9,061 nt of DNA from assembly GCA_937950105.1 (NCBI GenBank), contig CALFEM010000574.1:1-9061 (forward strand), read 5' to 3'. Under the pieces are notes generated by a model. The model did not search any database and had not been told where the DNA came from. It saw only the letters and a list, made by a program, of their open reading frames with translations. Position numbers and translations under genes: made by a program. The number at the start of each line of letters is the position of its first letter. Position 1 is the stretch's first letter. Below are positions 1 to 7,275 of the stretch, piece by piece. The stretch is from an uncultured Alphaproteobacteria bacterium (GTDB lineage: Bacteria; Pseudomonadota; Alphaproteobacteria; Rhizobiales; Hyphomicrobiaceae).

Positions 1-1
1 G

Positions 2-586
2 GTGGTGCTGACGAGCGAACCGGGCGGCACGCCGTTCGCCGAGCAGGTGCGCGCCTTGCTGCTCGATCCGGCGACCGCGGCGCACGCACCGATCTCCGAA
101 GCGCTGATGTTCTATGCCGCCCGCGCCGATCACCTGGCGAAAGTGATCCGGCCAGCGCTTGCCGCCGGCGGTTTCGTCATCTGCGACCGCTTTTCGGATT
201 CGACCGACGTCTACCAGAGTCAGGCCGGCGGCATGGACCGCGCCATGTTCGAAATGCTCGAGCACGCGGTGGTCGGCACGACGCGGCCGAATCTCACGTT
301 CGTCATCGACATCGACCCGCGCCTCGGCCGCACCCGCACGCTGCAACGGCGCGTCGGCGAGGCCGGCATGGCGTGCGGCGGGGCCGCGACGGACGAGGGT
401 GGCGACACCTACGAGCGCCGCGATCTGTCGTTTCACGAGGCGCTCCGGCAAGGGTTCCTGGCGATCGCCGAGGCCGAGCCGCAGCGTTGCGTGTTGATCG
501 ACGGCTCGGGCTCTGCCAGCGCGGTGGCGCGCCAGATCCTCGCTGCAGTCGGCGACCGTCTCGGGCTCGCAGCGCTCAAGACGTGA
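2..586 (+). CDS. tmk: Thymidylate kinase, 5'-truncated by the window edge
   Basis: dTMP kinase phosphorylates dTMP to dTDP with ATP in the cytoplasm, an essential step of dTTP synthesis. The window starts inside the gene: 194 codons are visible, and by family comparison roughly 35 N-terminal residues, including the P-loop, lie upstream. The GTG at position 2 is therefore not a real start. Visible family motifs, numbered from position 2, are SEPGGTP (5-11), the hydrophobic substrate helix with FYAARADH (37-44), the DR[YF] motif as DRF (62-64) followed by SDST, and a VYQSQAGG segment. The C-terminal part has a LID region containing RR, then a FHEALRQGFLAIA helix and an IDGS strand, all typical of alphaproteobacterial Tmk. 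The LID between RR and FHE looks a few residues longer than usual and is Gly/Ala-rich. The TGA stop lies 9 bp before holB, which suggests an operon. Family identity is clear; the true start cannot be seen. Confidence 0.95.
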   Translation: MVLTSEPGGTPFAEQVRALLLDPATAAHAPISEALMFYAARADHLAKVIRPALAAGGFVICDRFSDSTDVYQSQAGGMDRAMFEMLEHAVVGTTRPNLTFVIDIDPRLGRTRTLQRRVGEAGMACGGAATDEGGDTYERRDLSFHEALRQGFLAIAEAEPQRCVLIDGSGSASAVARQILAAVGDRLGLAALKT

Positions 587-595
587 GGCGCAGAC

Positions 596-1714
596 ATGGC
601 GCGCGCCCCGGCATCGCAGGACATCGAGGCACCGCCCGAGATCGACCGCCTCGGTGAGTTTCCGCATCCCCGCGATACCGCCACGCTTTATGGTCATGCC
701 TCCGCCGAGACCGAGCTTGCCGCCGGCATCGCCTCGGGCCGCATGCACCACGCCTGGCTGCTCGCCGGCCCGTCCGGTATCGGCAAGGCGACGCTCGCCT
801 ATCGTGCCGCGATCAACGCCCTTGCCGCGCCGTTCGAGCGCGACCCGTTCGGCGGCACGCTGGTGATCGACGCGGCGACCGGCGCAGCGCGGCAGGTGCG
901 CGCGCAATCGCATCCGGGCCTGCTGGTCGTCCGGCGCAACTACAACCTCAAGGACAAGAGGTTCCCGACCCAGATCAGCGTCGACGAGGTGCGCCGCCTG
1001 CGCGCGTTTCTCGGCCACCGGGCGGGGGAGGGCGCGTGGCGCGTCGTCATCGTCGACAGCGCCGACGAATTGAACGTCAATGCCGCCAACGCGCTGCTGA
1101 AGTCGCTCGAGGAGCCGCCCGAGCGCACGCTGTTCCTGATCGTCACGTCCGAACCCGGCCGCCTGCTGGCGACGATCCGCTCGCGCTGCCGCCGCCTCGA
1201 TCTCGCGGCGCTCTCCGAGGCGGACCTCGCCCGCGCGGTCCGTCAGGCGCTGGGCAGCATCGGCCGCGACGTGCCGGAGGACGCGGCCTGGACGACACTG
1301 GCGCGCCTTGCCGACGGCAGCGTGCGCCGGGCGCTCAGCCTCGAAGGCGAGGGCGGACTGGCGCTCTACGACGAGGTGTTCGCGCTCGTCGCGGGGATGC
1401 CGAACGTGCGCTGGGCGGCGGTGCACGCGCTGGCCGACAGCATGAGTGCGGCGGCTCAGGAAACCCGCTTCGAGCTGTTCTTCGAGCTGCTGCTCGACCT
1501 CGTGGCGCGGCTGGTCAGGGCGGCAGCGACGGGCCAGGGGGATGCACAGGAGCTGCAACTCGCCGCCCGGCTCGGAGGCGAGGCGCGGCTTGCCTCGCTC
1601 GCCTCGTTATGGGAAACAGTGGCCCGCGAGAAAGCGGAGACCGTTGCGCTCAATCTCGACCGGAAGACGCTGATCCTGCGTACCGTTTCCCGTCTCGAGA
1701 CATGCGTCCGTTGA
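596..1714 (+). CDS. holB: DNA polymerase III delta' subunit (clamp loader)
   Basis: Delta' is the stator subunit of the clamp-loader complex that places the beta sliding clamp on primed DNA. The product is 372 residues. A GH-x(5)-L-x(4)-GRMHHAWLL segment leads to a Walker A-like GPSGIGKA (58-65). [11 protein letters not shown] strand (Walker B position, D154) follows, then LEEPP (E172-P175) and the SRC motif (196-198) that is characteristic of delta'. The cysteine cluster of the E. coli zinc module is absent: the region around residues 80-105 has no Cys. As far as I know this is normal for alphaproteobacterial delta' proteins. The C-terminal third, about residues 270-372, is the helical oligomerisation domain. 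The ATG is preceded by a modest GAGG about 9 bp upstream and lies 9 bp after the tmk stop, so translation in one transcript with tmk is likely. Pairing of tmk and holB is common in this class. The alternative, a generic AAA protein, is unlikely given SRC and LEEPP. Confidence 0.95.
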   Translation: MARAPASQDIEAPPEIDRLGEFPHPRDTATLYGHASAETELAAGIASGRMHHAWLLAGPSGIGKATLAYRAAINALAAPFERDPFGGTLVIDAATGAARQVRAQSHPGLLVVRRNYNLKDKRFPTQISVDEVRRLRAFLGHRAGEGAWRVVIVDSADELNVNAANALLKSLEEPPERTLFLIVTSEPGRLLATIRSRCRRLDLAALSEADLARAVRQALGSIGRDVPEDAAWTTLARLADGSVRRALSLEGEGGLALYDEVFALVAGMPNVRWAAVHALADSMSAAAQETRFELFFELLLDLVARLVRAAATGQGDAQELQLAARLGGEARLASLASLWETVAREKAETVALNLDRKTLILRTVSRLETCVR

Positions 1715-1757
1715 TAACGGGCGAGACCGGCCTGCGGCAACGACGAGGACCGGCGCC

Positions 1758-3440
1758 ATGCACGAGACCAAACGCTTCTACATCACCACCGCCATTTCCT
1801 ATCCCAACGGTGCGCCCCATATCGGCCACGCCTACGAGGCGATCGCGACCGACGCCATCGCCCGCTTCGAGCGCTGCGACGGCAAGTCCGTGCTGTTCCT
1901 GACCGGCACCGACGAGCACGGCCTCAAGATGAAGCAGACGGCGGCGAAGGACGGCATCTCGGCGCGCGAACTCGCGGATCGCAACTCTGCGCGCTTCCAG
2001 GAGATGGCGCGCGTGCTCAACCTCTCCAACGACGATTTCATCCGCACGACGGAGCCGCGCCACTACGCGGCGTGCCAGGAGCTGTGGCGGCGCATGGAGG
2101 CGGCCGGCGACATCTACCTGAAGAAGTACGGCGGCTGGTATTCCGTGCGTGACGAGGTCTACTACAAGGAGAGCGAGACCGAGGTCCGCGACGACGGCCA
2201 GCGCTACGCCACGCCGACCGGCACCGAGGTTGCGTGGCAGGAGGAGGAGACGTTCTTCTTCCGCCTGTCCAAGTATCAGGACGCGCTGCTCGCGCACTAC
2301 GAGGCCAACCCTGATTTCATCCTGCCGCCGGAGCGCAAGAACGAGGTCGTCAGCTTCGTGCGTTCTGGCCTCGAGGATCTGTCGGTGTCGCGCACCACGC
2401 TCGACTGGGGCATTCCGGTGCCGGGTCATCCCGGCCACGTCATGTACGTGTGGGTCGATGCGTTGAACAACTACGTGACCGCGACCGGGCTGCTTGGCGG
2501 CGACGATGCCAAGCGCGCGGCCTACTGGCCGGCGGACGTGCACGTGATCGGCAAGGACATCGTGCGCTTCCACGCCATCTACTGGCCGGCGTTCCTGATG
2601 AGCGCCGGCATCGCCCTGCCGAAGCGCGTGTTCGGTCACGGCTTCCTGTTCAACAAGGGCGAGAAGATGTCGAAGTCGGTCGGCAATGTCGTCGATCCGT
2701 TCGCGCTCGCCGAGCACTACGGCGTCGACCAGACGCGCTACTACTTCCTGCGCGAGGTCGTGTTCGGCGCCGACGGCAGCTATTCGCCGGAAACGATCGC
2801 AGCGCGCATCAACGCCGATCTCGCCAACGGTCTCGGCAATCTCGCGCAGCGCTCGCTGTCGATGATCGCCAAGGGCTTCGGCGGCGTGGTGCCGCAGCCG
2901 GTCGACTTCACCGAGGCCGACAGGGCGTTGCTGGCGAAGGCCGACGCGCTCTATGCAACCTGTCGCGCGGCCATGGACCGGCAGGCCATCAAATCGTGGC
3001 TCGATGCGATGTGGGACGTGATCGGCGAGGGCGATCGCTACTTCGCCAGCGAGAAGCCGTTCGACAAGGCGCATTCGGCCGAGCGCAAGGGCACCATCCT
3101 CTACGTTACCGCCGAGATCGTGCGTCAGCTCGCGATCCTGGCGCAGCCGGTGATGCCGGCGAGCGCGGCGAAGCTGCTCGGCCTCCTGGCGCAGGAGGGG
3201 GAGGCAAAACGCTCGTTTGCAGCGCTCGGTGAGGGCGGCCGCCTGAAGCCGGGGTTGCAGTTGCCGGAGCCGCAGGGCGTGTTCCCGCGTTACGTCGATC
3301 AGGCGGCCGAAGCGGCGAAGGGCGGCGGCGCGCAGAAATCCGGCAGCCAGTCGGCCGAGGCACAGGCCGCCGCGAAGGCCGCCAAGCAGGCGAAGAAAGA
3401 CGCCAACCGCGCCAAGAGCAAGGACGCCGGTGGCGCGTGA
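1758..3440 (+). CDS. metG: Methionyl-tRNA synthetase with a low-complexity C-terminal tail
   Basis: This class I aminoacyl-tRNA synthetase charges tRNA-Met in the cytoplasm. The product is 560 residues. The Rossmann catalytic domain starts with [11 protein letters not shown] and the HIGH motif (21-24) and ends with KMSKS (303-307). The connective insert around residues 120-230 contains [12 protein letters not shown] (125-136); the positions that are Cys-X2-Cys zinc ligands in Thermus-type enzymes are non-Cys here, as in other alphaproteobacterial MetRS. The anticodon-binding helical bundle covers about 360-510 and ends at VFPRYVD (508-514). After that comes a 45-residue Ala/Lys/Gln-rich tail (516-560) with no sign of the EMAP/Trbp111-like tRNA-binding domain; rhizobial relatives I know of end at about residue 516. 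The ATG has a GAGGA at 1745-1749, 8 bp upstream. The 43-bp gap to holB suggests cotranscription. A long antisense frame runs opposite it and is rejected. Confidence 0.97.
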   Translation: MHETKRFYITTAISYPNGAPHIGHAYEAIATDAIARFERCDGKSVLFLTGTDEHGLKMKQTAAKDGISARELADRNSARFQEMARVLNLSNDDFIRTTEPRHYAACQELWRRMEAAGDIYLKKYGGWYSVRDEVYYKESETEVRDDGQRYATPTGTEVAWQEEETFFFRLSKYQDALLAHYEANPDFILPPERKNEVVSFVRSGLEDLSVSRTTLDWGIPVPGHPGHVMYVWVDALNNYVTATGLLGGDDAKRAAYWPADVHVIGKDIVRFHAIYWPAFLMSAGIALPKRVFGHGFLFNKGEKMSKSVGNVVDPFALAEHYGVDQTRYYFLREVVFGADGSYSPETIAARINADLANGLGNLAQRSLSMIAKGFGGVVPQPVDFTEADRALLAKADALYATCRAAMDRQAIKSWLDAMWDVIGEGDRYFASEKPFDKAHSAERKGTILYVTAEIVRQLAILAQPVMPASAAKLLGLLAQEGEAKRSFAALGEGGRLKPGLQLPEPQGVFPRYVDQAAEAAKGGGAQKSGSQSAEAQAAAKAAKQAKKDANRAKSKDAGGA

Positions 3441-3444
3441 GATT

Positions 3445-3566
3445 CCCTCTCCCCATGCTTTGCACTTGCATGGGGAGAGGGCCAGGGTGAGGGGCGGCGA
3501 CACGACGGCGACGCGGTTGGTGCCGCCCCTCACCCCGACCCTCTCCCCGTAAGGACGGGGAGAGGG
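3445..3566. repeat. Composite palindromic intergenic repeat (three hairpins)
   Basis: This element fills most of the metG-tatD gap. It has three perfect stems: 3445-3458 with 3468-3481 (14 bp, 9-nt loop), 3485-3498 with 3522-3535 (14 bp, 23-nt loop) and 3539-3550 with 3555-3566 (12 bp, AAGG loop). Hairpins 1 and 3 share the CCCTCTCCCC arm. As a result, 3472-3498 and 3522-3548 also form one long inverted repeat of 27 bp with two mismatches, so the RNA or single-stranded DNA could fold in two mutually exclusive ways. In reverse frames it encodes strings such as GEGRGEG and YGERVGVRG, which I recognise as common spurious translations in Hyphomicrobiales genomes. That fits a dispersed REP/BIME- or RIME-like family. 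No transposase is present. Possible roles are mRNA 3'-end protection, partial termination or simply a non-autonomous mobile repeat; none is shown here. Confidence 0.85.
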
Positions 3567-3589
3567 GGAAGAGATTTCGAGGATACACG

Positions 3590-4396
3590 ATGCTCGTCGA
3601 TCATCATTGCCATCTGGATTTTCCGGGGCTTGCCGAGAACCTCGACGAGGTCGTCGCACGCGCGAAGGCCGCCGGCGTCGGCACCATGGTGACCATCTCG
3701 ACGCACATCGGGAAGATCGACACGCTGCTCGCGCTGACGGCACGTCATGCGGACGTCTGGTGCTCGGTTGGTACGCACCCGCACAACGCCGATCACGAAA
3801 TGCACTATCAGACGAGCGACATCGTGCGCCTCGCGAACGCGCACGACAAGATCGTCGCCATCGGTGAAGCGGGGCTCGACTATTTCTATCAAAAGAGCAC
3901 GCGCGAAAATCAGGCCGAGGGCTTCCGCCGTCACATCGCCGCGGCGCGTATCACCGGTCTACCGCTCGAGATCCACACGCGCGACGCCGACGACGACACG
4001 ATCGCGATCCTCGAGGACGAGCACGCCAAGGGTGCGTTTCCGGCCGTGCTGCACTGCTACACCGGCGGCATGAAACTCGCCATGCGCGCGGTCGAACTCG
4101 GCCTCTATGTCTCGTTCACCGGCGTCGTCACGTTCAAGAAATCGGAAGCGCTGCGCGACATCGTGCGCGCGGTGCCGCTCGACCGTCTGCTGGTCGAAAC
4201 CGACGCGCCCTATCTGGCGCCGGAGCCGTATCGCGGCAAGCCGAACGAGCCCGCCTATGTCGTGCACACGGCGGCGGCGATCGCCAAGGCGCGCGGCATC
4301 GGGGCGGATGACGTCGCCGAGGCGACGACCGAGAATTTCTTCCGCCTCTACACCAAGGCGAAGCGCCCCGTCACATCCATGAAAGCCGCCGAATGA
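3590..4396 (+). CDS. tatD: TatD-family metal-dependent hydrolase (putative DNase)
   Basis: TatD proteins are TIM-barrel, metal-dependent hydrolases with 3'-5' exonuclease or DNase activity in characterised members; the cellular role here is inferred. The product is 268 residues, a normal length. The full set of expected metal ligands is visible: HxH at H6/H8 in the N-terminal VDHHCHLD, E93 in GEAGLDY, H129 in LEIHTRDA, H155 in LHCYTGG, and D205 in ETDAPYL, followed by PEPYRGKPNEPAYV. The ATG is chosen because it begins the family's conserved first strand and has a CGAGGA at 3578-3583, 6 bp upstream. It lies 23 bp after the end of the palindromic repeat. Its stop overlaps the start of the next gene by 4 bp (ATGA), implying translational coupling. 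The gene order after metG is conserved in Alphaproteobacteria to my knowledge. The Tat secretion name is historical; there is no export signal. Confidence 0.95.
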   Translation: MLVDHHCHLDFPGLAENLDEVVARAKAAGVGTMVTISTHIGKIDTLLALTARHADVWCSVGTHPHNADHEMHYQTSDIVRLANAHDKIVAIGEAGLDYFYQKSTRENQAEGFRRHIAAARITGLPLEIHTRDADDDTIAILEDEHAKGAFPAVLHCYTGGMKLAMRAVELGLYVSFTGVVTFKKSEALRDIVRAVPLDRLLVETDAPYLAPEPYRGKPNEPAYVVHTAAAIAKARGIGADDVAEATTENFFRLYTKAKRPVTSMKAAE

Positions 4397-5193
4397 ACTA
4401 CCGACTGACGATCCTCGGCTGCGGCTCGAGCGGAGGCGTGCCGCGTATCGGCGCCATGTGGGGCAAGTGCGATCCCGAGAACCCGAAGAACCGGCGGCGA
4501 CGCTGTTCGGTGCTGATCGAGCGTTTCGGCAAAACGGGCGGCGTCACGCGCGTGCTGGTCGATACGCCCCCCGACATCCGCGAGCAGTTGCTCGACGTGC
4601 GCGTCGACAGCATCGATGCGGTGGTCTTCACGCACGACCATGCCGACCACACGCACGGCATCGACGATCTGCGCATGGTCGCCTACGCCATGAAGCGTCG
4701 TATCGACGCCTATTTCGACGCCGCGACGAAGCGCAGTCTCGTCGAGCGTTTCGGCTATTGCTTCGAGACTCCGCGAGGATCGGGCTATGCGCCGATCCTC
4801 AACGCGCGCGATCTGACAGCGGGCAGCGAGATCACCGTCGAAGGGCAGGGCGGTTCGATCGCCATCACCGCGATCCCGCAGGTGCACGGCGACATCGCCT
4901 CGCTCGGCCTCAGGGTCGGCAATGTCGCCTATTCGCCCGACGTCTCCGAGCTGCCGCGCGAGGCGCTGCCGATGTTGCAGAATCTCGACGTCTGGATCGT
5001 CGATGCCCTGCGCTACACGCCGCACCCGAGCCACTTCTCTGTGAAGGAGGCGCTCGGCTGGATCGACAAGCTCGGCGTCAGGCACGGCGTCCTGACGCAC
5101 ATGACCACCGATCTCGATTACGCCGCGCTGAAACGCGAACTGCCTGGGAACGTCGAGCCGGCGTGGGACGGGCTGCAGATCTCGTTCGATTGA
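4393..5193 (+). CDS. MBL-fold metallo-hydrolase, PhnP-like
   Basis: This is a 266-residue cytoplasmic metallo-beta-lactamase-fold hydrolase of the PhnP/COG1235-like group. The N-terminus has the glycine-rich LGCGSSGGVPRIG strand-turn, followed by WGKCDPENPKNRRRRCS. The metal motif THDHADH occupies residues 80-86 (H81, H83, D85, H86). Further candidate ligands are H164 in IPQVHGD, the DVSEL aspartate and the late H of LTHM. PhnP itself is a phosphoribosyl cyclic phosphate phosphodiesterase in phosphonate use, but no phn gene is in the window. A phosphodiesterase activity is a fair inference; the substrate is not known. The start overlaps the tatD stop as ATGA, so translation is probably coupled, and no strong ribosome-binding site of its own is visible. 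Its stop is 40 bp from the converging dehydrogenase. I give no symbol because the PhnP function is unproven in this setting. Confidence 0.9.
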   Translation: MNYRLTILGCGSSGGVPRIGAMWGKCDPENPKNRRRRCSVLIERFGKTGGVTRVLVDTPPDIREQLLDVRVDSIDAVVFTHDHADHTHGIDDLRMVAYAMKRRIDAYFDAATKRSLVERFGYCFETPRGSGYAPILNARDLTAGSEITVEGQGGSIAITAIPQVHGDIASLGLRVGNVAYSPDVSELPREALPMLQNLDVWIVDALRYTPHPSHFSVKEALGWIDKLGVRHGVLTHMTTDLDYAALKRELPGNVEPAWDGLQISFD

Positions 5194-5195
5194 AG

Positions 5196-5211
5196 ACGCC
5201 GCGCGCGGCGT
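5196..5211. terminator. GC palindrome between convergent genes, weak terminator candidate
   Basis: A perfect 16-bp palindrome (ACGCCGCG/CGCGGCGT) starts 3 bp after the MBL stop codon, in the 40-bp gap before the converging dehydrogenase ends. As RNA it could form a 6-bp stem with a CGCG loop in either direction. No T-tract follows on either strand, so classical Rho-independent termination is doubtful. The placement fits a bidirectional transcription barrier, but short GC palindromes are common in this composition. Confidence 0.3.
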
Positions 5212-5233
5212 GCGCGCTCGCCATCACGCGGAC

Positions 5234-6013
5234 CTACGTCTGTCCGACGTCCTGCTCGTCCGCGGGCGCCTCGACCTCGATACCGTGCTCGCGCATCCAG
5301 TCGCGCGCGTTGATGGTCTCGCCGGTCATCGTCGTCGAGGGCCGGGCGAGTTCCACGAACAGCGGCGCGATAGTCTCGGGTTTGGGCAGGGTCTCCGGCT
5401 TCTCGCCCGGAAACGCCTTGGCGCGCATGGCGGTGGCGATCGGTCCCGGATTGACGATGTTGACGCGCACGGGGGTGTTGGCGAGTTCGGCGGCCCACGA
5501 CCTGGCCAGCGCCTCCACACCGGCTTTTGAAATCACATACGGCCCCCAATAGGCGTGGCGGCCGCTGGCGGCGCCCGAGGTGACGAACACGGCGCGGCCA
5601 GCGTCCGAGAGGCGGAGCAGGGGATCGAGCGAGCGGATCAGCCGCCAGTTCGCCTCGAGGTTCACCTGCATCACGTAGTCCCACGAGTCCGCCGTCACGT
5701 GCGGCAGCGGCGACAGCGGGCCGAGCACGCCGGCGTTGGCGATCAGAATGTCGAGCCGGCCGAAGCGCGGAAACAGCGTCGGCCCGATGGCGTCGACCTT
5801 GTCGCCCTTCCTCAGATCGAGCGGCATGATGGTGCAGGTGCCGCCCAGCGCGCGAATGGCGTCGTCGACATCTTCCAGCGCGCCGCCGGTGCGGGCGGTG
5901 ATGACCACGTGCGCGCCGGCTTGCGCCAGGGCCAGAGCCACAGCCCGGCCGATGCCACGCGATGCGCCGGTGACGAGCGCGATTCGTCCTGAGAGGCTGT
6001 CCGAGCGTGACAT
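5234..6013 (-). CDS. Classical short-chain dehydrogenase/reductase (SDR)
   Basis: This is an NAD(P)-dependent oxidoreductase of unknown substrate, 259 residues, a typical classical SDR length. The cofactor motif TGASRGIG is at 15-22, with an Arg in the middle and AR (40-41) after the second strand, which tends to favour NADP(H). An NAG motif is at 93-95. The full catalytic tetrad is present: N118, S146, Y159 and K163 (YVISK), with S-Y spacing of 13. The NPGPIAT segment around 190 is the usual post-catalytic loop. The C-terminal stretch (GETINARDWMREHG and an acidic tail) replaces the usual VDGG ending. The ATG at 6013 is chosen because the Rossmann motif follows directly; only a weak purine-rich ACGGA is visible upstream. 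It converges on the MBL gene, so it is outside that operon, and it has 417 bp of non-coding DNA upstream. Not enough is visible to call it FabG or a specific pathway enzyme. Confidence 0.92.
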   Translation of the reverse strand: MSRSDSLSGRIALVTGASRGIGRAVALALAQAGAHVVITARTGGALEDVDDAIRALGGTCTIMPLDLRKGDKVDAIGPTLFPRFGRLDILIANAGVLGPLSPLPHVTADSWDYVMQVNLEANWRLIRSLDPLLRLSDAGRAVFVTSGAASGRHAYWGPYVISKAGVEALARSWAAELANTPVRVNIVNPGPIATAMRAKAFPGEKPETLPKPETIAPLFVELARPSTTMTGETINARDWMREHGIEVEAPADEQDVGQT

Positions 6014-6296
6014 GCGAAGTCCGTTCTGCTGGAGTGCGTGTGGGGTGGCGGCGAGCGTCCGCGTGCTCGCGGCTCCTTGCTATCGGCGCAACGGTGGTGC
6101 TGCAAGGCCGAACCGGGCGGGTCACCTGGACCATGCCTAACGCGACCGGTTGCGCGCGGAGGCCAGGGCATGGATCTGGCGGTCGACGCTAACCTGGCAT
6201 CGCAGCATGGTGTCGAACGCAACTGGCGCCAAGCATGCATCAGAACGGCACAATCGTAAGGTCTGATCCGGAAGGCACCAAGACCATTAGTTTCCA

Positions 6297-6308
6297 TAAT
6301 ACGTATTA
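6297..6308. promoter_or_regulatory. AT-rich 12-bp palindrome, possible operator
   Basis: TAATACGTATTA is a perfect inverted repeat in a locally AT-rich pocket of otherwise GC-rich DNA. On the - strand it contains TATTAT, which resembles a -10 hexamer, but I find no good -35 at the right distance. It lies about 285 bp upstream of the SDR start codon and downstream of the membrane-protein gene. A dimeric regulator's operator or a promoter element for the SDR transcript is possible; this is inference from symmetry and composition only. Confidence 0.25.
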
Positions 6309-6355
6309 CGCGAACGATGACATGGAGGGTCTGTCAGGTCGTGGGAAGCCGGCGC

Positions 6356-6428
6356 CTGGACCCATCGTCCAGATCCGGCTTCGACGCCCCGGCGCTTACC
6401 GCTGGGGTGTCCCCCCAGCCTCAGCGCC
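6356..6428 (-). terminator. Hairpins just downstream of the membrane-protein gene
   Basis: Directly after the stop of the - strand membrane-protein gene lies a nested stem-loop. The outer arms are GGCGCT 6391-6396 and AGCGCC 6423-6428; the inner arms are CTGGGG 6402-6407 and CCCCAG 6413-6418. A separate 6-bp hairpin is formed by 6356-6361 and 6367-6372. All stems are GC-rich. No run of T follows on the - strand, so this would be a non-canonical terminator or an mRNA 3'-end stabiliser. The position supports the role; the sequence alone does not prove it. Confidence 0.35.
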
Positions 6429-6430
6429 TC

Positions 6431-7186
6431 TTACAGCAGGACGTCCTCGGCCTTGACCACGGCCTCGGCGATCAGCACCGCGTAGAGCGCTACGACGAAC
6501 CCGGTCAACACGTTGACGCTGAGCAGCAGCCCGAGCGTCTGCGCCCACTCCACGCTCATCACCGTCTTCAGAAGCGTGACGATGACGCTGTCGATGTAGA
6601 GCTTGAGCTGGAACAGCAGCTCACTCGCCTGCTCGAGGCTCGGCCGTGCCGGGGTATCAAACAATATGGTGCGTCCGAGATCGGTAAGGCCCGGCGTCGG
6701 CACGCGACCGATCGCCTGTGCGAAAGCCAGACCGAGCGAGAACATGACGCCGAGGGGCGCGCCCAGCCGGAAGTAGCCCCAGCGCGCCGGACGGGCCTCG
6801 AGCCGCACTGTGAGCAACCGCAGCAGGCTGGTCGCCAGGTACAGCGTCGCGCCGAACACGATCGCCACCCAGACGAGGCGCTGGGCATCGGTGCCCGAGA
6901 ACGTCAGCAGCGCGACGAGCCCGGCGACGGCGGCGCGCACCAGCGCACTCGTCAGGGCGACGACGGGCACCAGCAGCCCCGCCTGCGGCGACGATCCGCC
7001 GAAATAGAACGGCAGCTCGTGCTTGAGACGTGCATGCTCCAGCGCGAGGCCCAGCGCGAAAGCGAGCACTGCCGTGCCGATCGCGAAATGGAGCGGGAAA
7101 TGCAGGCCGAGCCAGGCCACGGCCGCGACCGCGATCAACTCGCTCGCCATGATCAGAGCATTGACGAGGATGCGCACGACGACCAT
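6431..7186 (-). CDS. Unrecognised multi-pass membrane protein
   Basis: I do not recognise this family. Starting at the ATG at 7186 gives 251 residues. A GTG/ATG-rich frame continues upstream to 7291, but that longer start would overlap the divergent mazG start, would add an unconserved-looking Arg/Gly-rich leader, and lacks support. The 7186 start has a GGGGGCGG about 10 bp upstream and begins directly with a membrane segment. Likely membrane segments by hydrophobicity are about 6-28, 33-50, 70-96, 103-125, 141-160 and 218-244, possibly with a further amphipathic or membrane stretch at 190-210. Polar loops carry HARLKHELPF (51-60) and RLEARPARWGYFR (128-140). The segment at 161-190 is the longest soluble loop. 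There is no signal peptide, lipobox or catalytic motif that I can name. It is divergent from mazG with an 89-bp gap that must hold both promoters, and may be read toward the SDR gene. Hydrophobic coding character on this strand, against an implausible His/Gln/Arg-rich translation of the other strand, supports it. Confidence 0.8.
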   Translation of the reverse strand: MVVVRILVNALIMASELIAVAAVAWLGLHFPLHFAIGTAVLAFALGLALEHARLKHELPFYFGGSSPQAGLLVPVVALTSALVRAAVAGLVALLTFSGTDAQRLVWVAIVFGATLYLATSLLRLLTVRLEARPARWGYFRLGAPLGVMFSLGLAFAQAIGRVPTPGLTDLGRTILFDTPARPSLEQASELLFQLKLYIDSVIVTLLKTVMSVEWAQTLGLLLSVNVLTGFVVALYAVLIAEAVVKAEDVLL

Positions 7187-7275
7187 ACCCGAACCGCCCC
7201 CACGCTGCGCGCCGCGAAGCCCGCGCGAGCCCCCTGCCCGCCCTCTCTCGTTAGCCGAAGCATCGCGAGCGAACA

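Larger units (their letters stand above)
6014..6430. other. Non-coding gap upstream of the SDR gene
   Basis: This 417-bp stretch separates the SDR start (6013, - strand) from the end of the membrane-protein gene (6431, - strand). I see no convincing gene. A 73-codon frame at 6235-6456 (+) starts without a ribosome-binding site and runs into the hairpins and 26 bp of the neighbouring gene. The part from about 6245 to 6325 is clearly less GC-rich than its surroundings. It contains a 12-bp palindrome, and two hairpins follow near 6356-6428. The SDR promoter should lie here on the - strand, but I cannot identify its -35/-10 elements with confidence. Confidence 0.6.

Noticed and set aside
1650..3743. 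A 697-codon open frame on the - strand opposite metG and tatD
   Set aside because: It is antisense to metG, which has intact HIGH and KMSKS motifs. Its translation is Arg/Leu/Ala-rich with no domain, and it runs through the palindromic repeat, giving the familiar artefact YGERVGVRG. Long antisense frames are expected in GC-rich DNA.
6330..6430. Possible tRNA-like fold from the hairpins and the CTTCGA stretch
   Set aside because: There is no 7-bp acceptor stem, no proper anticodon arm and no GGTTCGAATCC-type T-arm at the right distances.
6235..6456. A 73-codon + strand frame in the SDR upstream gap
   Set aside because: It has no ribosome-binding site, no recognisable family, a Pro/Arg-rich tail through the hairpins, and a 26-bp overlap with the convergent membrane-protein gene. 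It is kept only as a composition note.
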